Below, piece after piece: positions 1-6,130 of a stretch of 12,644 bases of DNA. Where the stretch lies: positions 1-12,644 of the forward strand of contig MIBM01000081.1 in NCBI GenBank assembly GCA_001830645.1, given 5' to 3'. Both the position numbers and the translations under genes were made by a program. Within the stretch, counting starts at the first letter, position 1. Every line of letters begins with the position of its first letter. Under the pieces are notes generated by a model. The model saw only the letters and a program-made list of their open reading frames with translations, had not been told where the DNA came from and made no database searches. This stretch comes from Spirochaetes bacterium RIFOXYC1_FULL_54_7. GTDB taxonomy: Bacteria > Spirochaetota > Spirochaetia > Treponematales > UBA12059.

Positions 1-34
1 CGTTAATAAATGGCTCTGTAGAAACTAGTTTTAA

Positions 35-51
35 AGCCCCCTTTGGGGGCT
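35..51 (-). terminator. Hairpin terminator after the NimA/NimC-like gene
   Basis: A perfect 7-bp stem (AGCCCCC, AAA loop, GGGGGCT) lies just beyond the stop codon of the minus-strand gene. Read on the minus strand it is followed by TTTAAAACTAG, a short and imperfect U-rich tail. A second perfect 8-bp hairpin (60-78, TTT loop on the + strand) sits directly upstream, inside the last codons of the same gene. The two tandem hairpins together make 3' end formation here likely. The short T tract keeps it from being a textbook intrinsic terminator. Confidence 0.6.
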
Positions 52-54
52 GAT

Positions 55-471
55 TCAAGCCACCTGCTTTGCAGGTGGTTGTTGACTATCCTGACCCGCA
101 CGCGGCAGGAGCTGGGCTGACCCATGATCAAGATAGAAGACCTCAAAATCCGGATGATCACTTGTTTTGTAGATATTCCTTACGACGTCACTTTTGGCAA
201 GTATCTTCACTTTGACATCCACCTCATTTGTAAACTGCACGTTTCCCCGTAGGCGTAGTAGCCATGCTCCATGAGGGTCTGAGCAGGCGAATTCCATTGC
301 TGGATTATGTTTGAGTTGTTTGCATACTTCCTTCTTGTTGTTGGTGCTGAAGCACAACCTTCCTGCATCCTCAAGCATGAACTGGTATGGCCGTACTCGT
401 GGTTGTCCATCCTCGAGCGTTGCAAGAAAGCCATTGATGTTGGCATACAGGAAATCAGTCAAATCTTTCAC
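55..471 (-). CDS. Pyridoxamine 5'-phosphate oxidase-fold protein, NimA/NimC-like flavin-binding family
   Basis: This is a 138-residue single-domain protein of the split-barrel FMN-binding fold. The N-terminal pattern FLATLEDGQPRVRPYQF (about residues 15-31), followed by a strand with FSTNNKKEV (41-49), is typical of small PNPOx-like and NimA/NimC-type proteins, which bind flavin or haem and reduce or sequester small substrates. Actual substrate unknown. The start is GTG at 469-471, supported by a GGAGG sequence ending 6 nt upstream on the minus strand. It is divergent from the large operon and has its own promoter (538-566), overlapped by a 17-bp repeat that is also found at the operon promoter, so co-regulation is plausible. 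The last seven codons form a perfect 8-bp hairpin in the mRNA, which leaves a low-complexity tail (QPPAKQVA). Fold assignment is fairly sure; the function is not. Confidence 0.8.
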   Translation of the reverse strand: MKDLTDFLYANINGFLATLEDGQPRVRPYQFMLEDAGRLCFSTNNKKEVCKQLKHNPAMEFACSDPHGAWLLRLRGNVQFTNEVDVKVKILAKSDVVRNIYKTSDHPDFEVFYLDHGSAQLLPRAGQDSQQPPAKQVA

Positions 472-537
472 TTCAGTCCTCCGATCCTTTTATTCCAGCT
501 GGTGTATATTTTGTCATAATCGATTCTCTCTTTTCCG

Positions 538-566
538 AGTGTAGAGTGCATTGCATATATCGTCAA
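538..566 (-). promoter_or_regulatory. Sigma70-type promoter for the minus-strand NimA/NimC-like gene
   Basis: On the minus strand a TTGACG -35 box (561-566) is separated by exactly 17 nt from a TACACT -10 box (538-543). Transcription would start near 531 and give a leader of about 60 nt before the GTG start. The -35 box lies inside the first 17-bp repeat (555-571), so a bound repressor would block it. Seen by eye; 9 of 12 consensus positions match. Confidence 0.5.
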
Positions 567-571
567 TATAT
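555..571. promoter_or_regulatory. Putative operator, copy 1 of the 17-bp repeat
   Basis: ATATATCGTCAATATAT has 6-bp symmetric arms (ATATAT/ATATAT) around a 5-nt core. It differs at one base from the copy at 733-749. It covers the -35 box of the minus-strand promoter. The natural candidate to bind it is the GntR-family regulator encoded at 789, but this is inference. Confidence 0.45.
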
Positions 572-581
572 TAAAAGAATA

Positions 582-599
582 CTTGAAATATATTACAAG
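582..599. promoter_or_regulatory. Near-perfect 18-bp palindrome, putative operator
   Basis: CTTGAAATATATTACAAG is palindromic except for one mismatched pair. It sits between the two divergent promoters, 11 bp from repeat copy 1. Its inner 14 nt (TGAAATATATTACA) recur exactly at 12203-12216, and the partly complementary TGTAATATAT occurs at 729-738 beside repeat copy 2. Short palindromes of this size are typical of dimeric GntR-family regulators. Confidence 0.4.
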
Positions 600-696
600 C
601 TCTATGATTTTATACGACGGGGTTGCCAGTGTGAAAGATGCCCTGATACTTCTGGGATCTTTGATAATTCGATAAAATAAAAATTATAAATTCTTG

Positions 697-725
697 TTGA
701 CAGGAGATAAATACCGCAGGATAAT
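697..725 (+). promoter_or_regulatory. Sigma70-type promoter of the catabolic operon
   Basis: A perfect TTGACA -35 box (697-702) is followed by a 17-nt spacer and a GATAAT -10 box (720-725, five of six consensus bases). Transcription would begin near 732, leaving a leader of about 55 nt before the regulator gene. The predicted start point lies at the edge of the second 17-bp repeat (733-749), a position where a bound repressor would block initiation. An upstream alternative is TTGATA (661-666), 18 nt, TATAAA (685-690). Confidence 0.65.
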
Positions 726-732
726 AAGTGTA

Positions 733-749
733 ATATATCGCCAATATAT
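733..749. promoter_or_regulatory. Putative operator, copy 2 of the 17-bp repeat
   Basis: ATATATCGCCAATATAT matches the 555-571 copy at 16 of 17 positions. It lies immediately downstream of the -10 box of the operon promoter, over the expected transcription start. This placement suggests autorepression by the first gene of the operon, relieved by a pathway intermediate. The binding protein is inferred. Confidence 0.5.
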
Positions 750-788
750 CGGCTGGAAATTGAAATACTGGCAGAAAGGCTTCATGGC

Positions 789-1487
789 ATGGGTATATCG
801 TCGGCTCTCCTGGATAAGCATGGCCCTGCCAATAACATGAGTAAAAAGACCCAAGTGTATGAACTGTTGAAGAACCGTATTGTACATGATGAACTGAAGC
901 CCCAGCAATATCTGAATGAGCTGGATCTTTGTGAAGAGTTGGGCATCAGCAAAACCCCGGTACGTGAGGCCTTGCAGCATCTGGAACGGGATCGTTTGGT
1001 GGTCATTGTACCGAACAAGGGCTGTTTTGTGGCAAGCATCAGCCTTGACCTGATACGAGAAATATTCGAGATACGGGAGGTGTTTGAATGTGCCGCGGCA
1101 AGGTTTGCTGCGCGTATGTCGTCACGGAAACAGTTCGAGGAATTGCTGGATACTCACGAATCATTCAAGGCAATCGGTGATGCGGAGATCCGGCAAGCTT
1201 TGGTATCCGGCTACCAGATCCATCAGATAATTGTAGACGCATCAGGAAACAGCTTCCTGTCCTGGTACTACAATTCGATACTTTCACAGATTTTGCGTAT
1301 CCGTATTCATTTCCTCAGCCGGTTTGAATCCAGCAGGCTGCATGCAACCAGTGGTGAGCACCGGGCGATACTCAAGGCGATTATAGAAGGCAATGAAGAT
1401 GAAGCAGAGAAGGCTATGAGGGCGCACTTGGTCAATTCCCTCGTAAGTATAGGACACTTGATGCTCAGTAACAGGAAGGACTTATGA
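789..1487 (+). CDS. GntR family transcriptional regulator, FadR subfamily (FCD domain)
   Basis: This 232-residue protein is likely the local repressor or activator of the operon. It has a winged helix-turn-helix at about residues 22-85, with the family signature LCEELGISKTPVREALQHLE at 48-67, then an all-helical FCD ligand-binding domain at about 87-215. Three histidines in the positions of the FCD metal site are visible (His145, His191, His213). The aspartate expected four residues before the first histidine is not there (Gly141), so metal binding may be altered. FCD regulators usually sense organic acids or sugar acids. The start at 789 has an AAGG sequence ending 9 nt upstream; an internal ATG at 837 (MSKKTQ) would also fit the domain but lacks an obvious ribosome site. 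Its stop overlaps the next start (ATGA), which ties its expression to the catabolic genes. Probably binds the repeats in the upstream region. Confidence 0.93.
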   Translation: MGISSALLDKHGPANNMSKKTQVYELLKNRIVHDELKPQQYLNELDLCEELGISKTPVREALQHLERDRLVVIVPNKGCFVASISLDLIREIFEIREVFECAAARFAARMSSRKQFEELLDTHESFKAIGDAEIRQALVSGYQIHQIIVDASGNSFLSWYYNSILSQILRIRIHFLSRFESSRLHATSGEHRAILKAIIEGNEDEAEKAMRAHLVNSLVSIGHLMLSNRKDL

Positions 1488-2158
1488 CACACGTTTTAAA
1501 AGAAGCCAGTCCCATCGATGCAAAAACAATCGACGCATTCCGGAACCTTGATGTGGCGACCGTCTATGAGGCATCCGGCCGGAAGGGGTATGTGGAGAGT
1601 GCCATAAAACCGGCGTTTCCAGGAAACAGGATATGTGGACCAGCCTTTACGGTTCAATGCGCGCCAGGCGACAACCTGATGTTGCACAAAGCTCTGCAGC
1701 GTGCTCCTGCGGGTTGCGTGCTTGTAGCAAATGTCGGAGGTTTATACGAATATGGTTATTGGGGGGGGATGATGGCAGTAGCCGCCATGTCCCGCGGAAT
1801 AGCTGGTCTGGCGATTGATGGATGCATCCGTGATTCAGTAGAAATGGCAAAGATGGGTTTCAAGGTATTCTGCCGCGGATTCTCCATCCGGGGAACGGTT
1901 AAGACAAACCTTGGTCTTATCAACTATCCAGTTAATTTTGGACAGATGACGGTGTTTCCCGGAGACTTGATCCTTGGCGACGAGGATGGAATGGTCGTGG
2001 TTCGAGCCGAGGATGCAGAAGCCGTCCTGGAAAAGTCCCTGAAACGGGTTGCATTCGAAGAAGCAAAATCAGCCCAGCTCGCCAGTGGCGTTACAAGCGT
2101 TGAGCTCAACGATCTCGAGAAGGTGTTCGGGGCTTTGGGACTGGTCGAGGAGTACTGA
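1484..2158 (+). CDS. RraA family protein, 4-hydroxy-4-methyl-2-oxoglutarate/4-carboxy-4-hydroxy-2-oxoadipate aldolase-like
   Basis: A 224-residue protein of the RraA / class II pyruvate aldolase (HMG/CHA aldolase) family. Visible family features are YWGGMMAVAAMSRGIAG (about 92-108) and AIDGCIRDS (110-118), which supply Asp112, Arg116 and Asp117. In HMG/CHA aldolases the equivalent Arg and Asp bind the substrate and a divalent metal, and the enzymes cleave or decarboxylate 4-hydroxy-2-oxo acids. Such chemistry fits a sugar-acid pathway better than RNase E inhibition, the role of E. coli RraA. The protein is longer than RraA (about 160 residues) and of the length usual for the aldolase branch. 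The ATG overlaps the upstream stop by 4 nt and has AGGAAGG just before it. Codons for Trp93-Gly94-Gly95 form a run of eight G bases. Family sure; exact reaction open. Confidence 0.88.
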   Translation: MTHVLKEASPIDAKTIDAFRNLDVATVYEASGRKGYVESAIKPAFPGNRICGPAFTVQCAPGDNLMLHKALQRAPAGCVLVANVGGLYEYGYWGGMMAVAAMSRGIAGLAIDGCIRDSVEMAKMGFKVFCRGFSIRGTVKTNLGLINYPVNFGQMTVFPGDLILGDEDGMVVVRAEDAEAVLEKSLKRVAFEEAKSAQLASGVTSVELNDLEKVFGALGLVEEY

Positions 2159-2162
2159 TACC

Positions 2163-3215
2163 ATGAAAATCGCCAGGCAAAATCTGCTTGAAACAGCGCG
2201 TGCAATTCTAGTTGAACTGGGTGAGACCAAGGACAGTGCCGCTGTAGCTGCAGACTCCTTGGTCAGGGCTGATATGCGTGGTGTGAGCACCCATGGCATC
2301 AATCTGCTACGGCTTGTCGCTCAGCGTGTAGACGCGAAGATGCTGGAATTACCAACTCGTGTGACCAATGTTTCGGACTTTGGAGCGACGGCGGTGCTAG
2401 ACGGTAACAATGGGCTTGGTCAAGTAGCTGCATATCAAGCGCTGAAACTATGCATGAGCAAAGCGAGGCAATTTGGAATCGGGATGGTAAACCTCCGTAA
2501 TACCAACAATATCGGAGCACTTGGGTGTATCACCGGTGAAGCCGCCCGCCAGGGGCTGATTTCGATAATAATGACCAACGGGAATCCATCGGTTGCCCCC
2601 TTCGGAGCTGCAGAACCCTTCTTCGGAACGAATCCCATCTCGGTGGCGGTTCCCCGGGGTGCACTGGAACCATTGGTTCTGGACATGTCATCGAGTGTGG
2701 TAGCCCGGGGCAAGATCAGACTGGCCTCTCTGAGTGAAAAGGAAATTCCATTGGGCTGGGCCCTTGATCCAGAAGGGAATCAGACAACAGATCCAAAGAA
2801 AGCGCTGAAAGGTTGCCTGTTGCCGCTGGGAGGCCCCAAGGGCTCCGGCCTTGCCATGATGATAGATATCCTGTCCGGCATGCTCACTGGTTCAGCCTAT
2901 GGAGACAAACTCAGAAGCTTCCATGAACTGGATGGGCCAACCGGAGTAGGTGCTTCCTTCATCTGCATCGATGTGGCACGTTTTGTCGGGGTGGCGAACT
3001 TTGAACAAGCCGTTACAGAATATGCACAGCGGATCAAGGGATTACGGAGGCAGCCGGGATTCGAGGAGATCCTGCTTCCTGGCGAGTTCGAGACTCAGAA
3101 AGAACACGAAAGCAACGAGTCGGGCATTGATGTACCGGAAGCTATTGTCAAAGGCATTGACGAGATCTCCGCAAGGTTGGGGTGTTCCAGCCGCTTGGGA
3201 AGTATAGGGAGTTAG
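2163..3215 (+). CDS. Ldh_2 family NAD(P)-dependent malate/L-lactate (2-oxo acid) dehydrogenase
   Basis: A 350-residue protein of the Ldh_2 (type 2 malate/lactate dehydrogenase) family, which includes sulfolactate, ureidoglycolate and 2,3-diketo-L-gulonate (YiaK) dehydrogenases. It interconverts a 2-oxo acid and the 2-hydroxy acid. Family features: catalytic His44 in GVSTHG (40-45); LVLDMSSSVVARGKIRLA (171-188); IPLGWALDPEG (195-205); and LLPLGGPKGSGLAMMIDIL (219-237). The segment RNTNNIGALG (112-121) has Asn116 where most members have His (SNHxG), a possible change in substrate handling. The ATG at 2163 was chosen over upstream in-frame starts because it lies 4 nt after the previous stop, has GAGGAG 10 nt upstream, and begins the expected N-terminal helix. 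A polar tail follows residue 300. A Ldh_2 enzyme beside a TRAP transporter recalls the yia diketogulonate cluster. Confidence 0.9.
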   Translation: MKIARQNLLETARAILVELGETKDSAAVAADSLVRADMRGVSTHGINLLRLVAQRVDAKMLELPTRVTNVSDFGATAVLDGNNGLGQVAAYQALKLCMSKARQFGIGMVNLRNTNNIGALGCITGEAARQGLISIIMTNGNPSVAPFGAAEPFFGTNPISVAVPRGALEPLVLDMSSSVVARGKIRLASLSEKEIPLGWALDPEGNQTTDPKKALKGCLLPLGGPKGSGLAMMIDILSGMLTGSAYGDKLRSFHELDGPTGVGASFICIDVARFVGVANFEQAVTEYAQRIKGLRRQPGFEEILLPGEFETQKEHESNESGIDVPEAIVKGIDEISARLGCSSRLGSIGS

Positions 3216-3226
3216 GGAGTTGAATG

Positions 3227-4966
3227 ATGGACACTATAATACGGGTTGATACCAGGACAAGGCAGATCCACACCCTGACTGCCACTGAGGATGAAATGCG
3301 CTGGGGTGGCAGATCGCTGATAGCACATGTATTGCTGAAAGAGGTTCCGCCGAATTGTGAAGCGACCGGCCGGTACAACAAGCTTATCTTTGCATCTGGT
3401 TTGCTGGCGGATACAAATGTAACTACGACTGGCCAGATGTCGGTAGGTGGGAAAAGCCCCCTGACCGGAGGCGTCAAGGAGAGCAATGTAGGCGGCTGGG
3501 TTGGCAGGAAAATTGCCAAGCTCGGCATAAGGGCCTTGATAATAGAAGATACGCCGGACACAGCCAGAACTGATGTATTGGTTGTGCGTGCCAGTGGATA
3601 CGAGCTAGTCAGCATGCCGGAGCTAAAAGGCTTGCTGGTAAGCGATACCATTACCTCGCTGAGACAGCACTACGGCAAGTCTGTTGGAATACTCTGTATA
3701 GGTCCATCCGGTGAGATGATGATGTACGGCTCGGGGATTGCAACTCCAGACAACAACGATGTCCAGATAAGGTATGCAGCCAGAGGTGGTCTCGGCGCTC
3801 TTATGGGGTCCAAGGGAATCAAGGCAATTGTAGTTGATGATGCCGGTTCCGGGTATGCAATGCAGGCCTATGACAAAGCACTGCTGACTGAAACCTCAAA
3901 GTGGATGGCCGAAGCGCTCCTGGCAGATCCGAAGACCGAGAATAGAAACTTGTATGGCACGCCAGCCATCCTTGCTTTGGCAAACTCATCAGGTCTGTTG
4001 CCAACACGGAACTTCAGTTCGGGTAGCTTCGAGAAAGCTGATGACATCGCCGGTGAAAGGGTCAGGGAAGAAATCCTGTCCCGGGGTGGTGAAGGCCGTT
4101 CGAGTCAGGCTTGTGTTGCCGGTTGTGTGATCAAATGCAGTAATATCTTTCCTGACAAATCGGGTAAAAAACTCGTGGCCTCGATCCAGTACGAGAATAT
4201 TTCCTTGCTTGGTTCGAATTGTGGAATCGGAAGTCTTGATGACATAGCTGAAATGAATCATCTGTGCAACGAAGTTGGTGTCGATGCGATAGAAACCGGC
4301 GCGGCCATAGGCGTAGGCATGGAAGCGGGGATTATCCAGTTCGGTGACGCCGAAGGCGCCAAAAACCTTATCCGGCAAATAGGCCAGGGGACCTATCTAG
4401 GCAGGATACTGGGTAACGGCGCGCAGATCACCGGACGCTTGCTTGGTATCCGTCGAGTACCGGTTATCAAGGGACAGGCCATACCTGGTTATGATCCCCG
4501 GGGAGTCAAGGGCAATGGTGTTACCTATGTAACTTCGCCAATGGGTGCCGACCACACTGCAGGCAATGCCTTCGAGACTTTGAAGACCCTCGATCCATTG
4601 AAAGCTGATGGGCAGGTTGATAGTTCACGCAAGCTGCAAATCAGGGCTGCTCTCCTTGATACGCTTGGAGTCTGTCTCTTTGTCAGGCCTCCCTTTTTAA
4701 AGAGACCCGAGATGTTCGGCAAGCTTCTTGAAGGACGGTATGGATGGAAGATGGGTATCCCGGAAATCATCGCCCTGGCTTGGGATACCATCGCTACGGA
4801 GCGGGAATTCAACAGGCAGGCGGGAGTTTCGGAAGAGTTCTTCCCGATGCCGGAATTCATGCGTGATGAACCATTGCCACCCTTCAACGCGGTATTCGAT
4901 GTCCCCATGAAGGATATGCGCGCCATGTGGGACGGTTTCGATCCGGCCAGTTTGACGACTTTGTAG
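3227..4966 (+). CDS. Aldehyde:ferredoxin oxidoreductase family tungsten/molybdenum enzyme
   Basis: A 579-residue cytoplasmic AOR-family oxidoreductase, about the usual family length. Such enzymes oxidise aldehydes to carboxylates, or run in reverse, using a bis-pyranopterin W or Mo cofactor and a 4Fe-4S cluster that exchanges electrons with ferredoxin. Visible features: N-terminal GGRSLIAHVLL (27-37); ARGGLGALMGSKGIKAI (185-201); the cluster cysteines Cys296, Cys300 and Cys304 in ACVAGCVIKCSN, with the fourth, Cys483, in DTLGVCLF; DPRG (423-426); and GADHTAGN (440-447). The first cysteine pair is spaced CX3C rather than the CX2C of Pyrococcus AOR. ATG codons at 3224 and 3227 are both possible; 3227 gives 7-nt spacing from AGGGAG. 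Immediately upstream and downstream genes are tightly spaced. It may oxidise an aldehyde released by the pathway. Its presence implies anaerobic metabolism; no dedicated ferredoxin gene is in the window. Confidence 0.92.
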   Translation: MDTIIRVDTRTRQIHTLTATEDEMRWGGRSLIAHVLLKEVPPNCEATGRYNKLIFASGLLADTNVTTTGQMSVGGKSPLTGGVKESNVGGWVGRKIAKLGIRALIIEDTPDTARTDVLVVRASGYELVSMPELKGLLVSDTITSLRQHYGKSVGILCIGPSGEMMMYGSGIATPDNNDVQIRYAARGGLGALMGSKGIKAIVVDDAGSGYAMQAYDKALLTETSKWMAEALLADPKTENRNLYGTPAILALANSSGLLPTRNFSSGSFEKADDIAGERVREEILSRGGEGRSSQACVAGCVIKCSNIFPDKSGKKLVASIQYENISLLGSNCGIGSLDDIAEMNHLCNEVGVDAIETGAAIGVGMEAGIIQFGDAEGAKNLIRQIGQGTYLGRILGNGAQITGRLLGIRRVPVIKGQAIPGYDPRGVKGNGVTYVTSPMGADHTAGNAFETLKTLDPLKADGQVDSSRKLQIRAALLDTLGVCLFVRPPFLKRPEMFGKLLEGRYGWKMGIPEIIALAWDTIATEREFNRQAGVSEEFFPMPEFMRDEPLPPFNAVFDVPMKDMRAMWDGFDPASLTTL

Positions 4967-4975
4967 GAGTTGAAT

Positions 4976-5722
4976 ATGGAATTACAGGACAAGGTAGTAA
5001 TTGTAACTGGAGCCGGCTTGGGATTGGGAATGTCCATAACCCGGAAGGTATTTGAGGAAGGGGCCTCTGTAGCTCTTTGGGATATGAATCTGGAAGCAGC
5101 GCAAAAACTAGCCAAAGAACTTGATCCGGGCGGAATCAAGGTATTTGCCGTGAAGGTCAATGTTACCGATGAGGCTGATGTACAGCAAGCTGTCAGTCAG
5201 ACAGTAAAGAAGTTTGGTCGCATCGATGTGCTTGTAAACAACGCCGGTATCTCCCGCCATGAGACCTTGGAGAACATGACCCTGGAGTTGTTCGAACTGG
5301 TAATCAAGGTGAATCTGACAGGACCCTTTCTTTGCTGCAAATCAGTAGCTCCGGTCATGCGAAAACAGAAGTCCGGAAAGATAGTGAATATAGCCTCACT
5401 TGGTGGACGGACCGGGAGACCGGGGGTGGGTGTTAATTATGCCGCCTCAAAGGCGGGCCTGCTTGGAATCACCAAAGTACTGGCCAAGGAATTGGGGCCG
5501 GACAATATCTATGTGAATGCGATTTGTCCAGGACCAATACTGACGGACCAGACAAGGCAGTACCCGCCTGAGGTATTCGCAAGCTGGAACGCCGGTCGTG
5601 CTGTACCCAAGGACGGATTGCCTGAGGATATCGGAGATGTTGTGATATTTCTTGCATCGAACAGATCGGACTGGGTGACGGGGATCTCCCTGGACGTCAA
5701 TGGTGGCATTTTTATTGGGTGA
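4976..5722 (+). CDS. SDR family NAD(P)-dependent oxidoreductase
   Basis: A 248-residue classical short-chain dehydrogenase/reductase. The nucleotide-binding motif TGAGLGLG is at 11-18, NNAG at 88-91, the catalytic tetrad is Asn113, Ser141, Tyr155 and Lys159 (YAASK), and the C-terminal VNGG motif is at 241-244. Asp36 at the end of strand 2 (ALWDMN) favours NAD(H) over NADP(H). The overall pattern resembles FabG-like, gluconate 5-dehydrogenase and KduD-type sugar-acid dehydrogenases, so oxidation or reduction of a hydroxyl on a sugar acid or cyclitol is the likely role. The ATG at 4976 was chosen because GTAGGAG (overlapping the preceding stop) lies 6 nt upstream; a TTG at 4970 is in frame but too close to that site. 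Substrate not identifiable from sequence. Confidence 0.93.
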   Translation: MELQDKVVIVTGAGLGLGMSITRKVFEEGASVALWDMNLEAAQKLAKELDPGGIKVFAVKVNVTDEADVQQAVSQTVKKFGRIDVLVNNAGISRHETLENMTLELFELVIKVNLTGPFLCCKSVAPVMRKQKSGKIVNIASLGGRTGRPGVGVNYAASKAGLLGITKVLAKELGPDNIYVNAICPGPILTDQTRQYPPEVFASWNAGRAVPKDGLPEDIGDVVIFLASNRSDWVTGISLDVNGGIFIG

Positions 5723-5750
5723 TACCCGAAAGTGGGAAGGAGAAGATGGA

Positions 5751-6110
5751 ATGGCAGGTTTGAAAGTAGTAGACATGAACAAGGTGGTACCCGAGCGAAA
5801 GGATCCGCCCCGGGCCTCATGGATTCTGATCTCGGAAAAAACCGTCGGCGCCCAGAATCTGGCGCTTGGTGTGAACGAGACGGAACCGGGTTCCATGGTG
5901 CCAGAACATATCCATGAGACCGAGGAAGAAGTGATGCTCTTCCTGGAAGGGCAGGGGAAATTCATAACCGCCGACCAGGAAATTGAGCTCAAACCGGGGA
6001 TTTGTGTCTACAACCCGCCAGGTGCCAGGCATCAGATCGTAAATACCGGAACTACGAAGCTCAAGTTCGTATGGGTCTATGCGCCGCAACTCAAGAGTCA
6101 CAGGCTCTAG
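5751..6110 (+). CDS. Single-domain cupin protein
   Basis: A 119-residue monocupin. Both conserved cupin motifs fit the classical pattern: motif 1 starts at Gly47 with His53, His55 and Glu60, closing at Gly67; motif 2 starts at Gly83 with Pro89 or Pro90, Gly91, His94 and Asn98. His53, His55, Glu60 and His94 form a complete metal site, so an active isomerase, epimerase, lyase or dioxygenase-like role is possible; a small-molecule-binding role is the alternative. The start at 5751 has AAGGAG 8 nt upstream; an in-frame ATG at 5700 would overlap the SDR gene and has no ribosome site. It lies between the SDR and the creatininase-family genes in the same operon, suggesting that it acts on an intermediate of the same pathway. 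Confidence 0.88.
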   Translation: MAGLKVVDMNKVVPERKDPPRASWILISEKTVGAQNLALGVNETEPGSMVPEHIHETEEEVMLFLEGQGKFITADQEIELKPGICVYNPPGARHQIVNTGTTKLKFVWVYAPQLKSHRL

Positions 6111-6130
6111 CTGCAAGAAAGGAGTGAACG

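Larger units (their letters stand above)
472..788. promoter_or_regulatory. Divergent intergenic regulatory region
   Basis: These 317 bp separate the minus-strand NimA/NimC-like gene from the plus-strand operon and are noticeably AT-rich. They hold a promoter in each direction, two copies of a 17-bp repeat and an 18-bp palindrome, described separately. No convincing small gene or RNA gene was seen; the open frames crossing this stretch lack ribosome binding sites. Confidence 0.6.

Noticed and set aside
11..30. GGCTCTGTAGAAAC near the left edge as a possible insertion-sequence end
   Set aside because: No matching inverted repeat, target duplication or transposase was seen in the window.
684..1039. 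Minus-strand frames opposite the start of the GntR gene
   Set aside because: They are shadows of the strongly supported GntR coding frame and would cover the promoter and operator.
2049..2162. Upstream extension of the Ldh_2 gene to 2049
   Set aside because: It would overlap the RraA-like gene by over 100 nt; the ATG at 2163 has a good ribosome site and matches the family N-terminus.
4525..5160. Long minus-strand frame (211 codons) opposite the AOR and SDR genes
   Set aside because: It is Ser/Arg/Pro-rich with no domain, lies antisense to two genes with clear catalytic motifs, and spans their junction.
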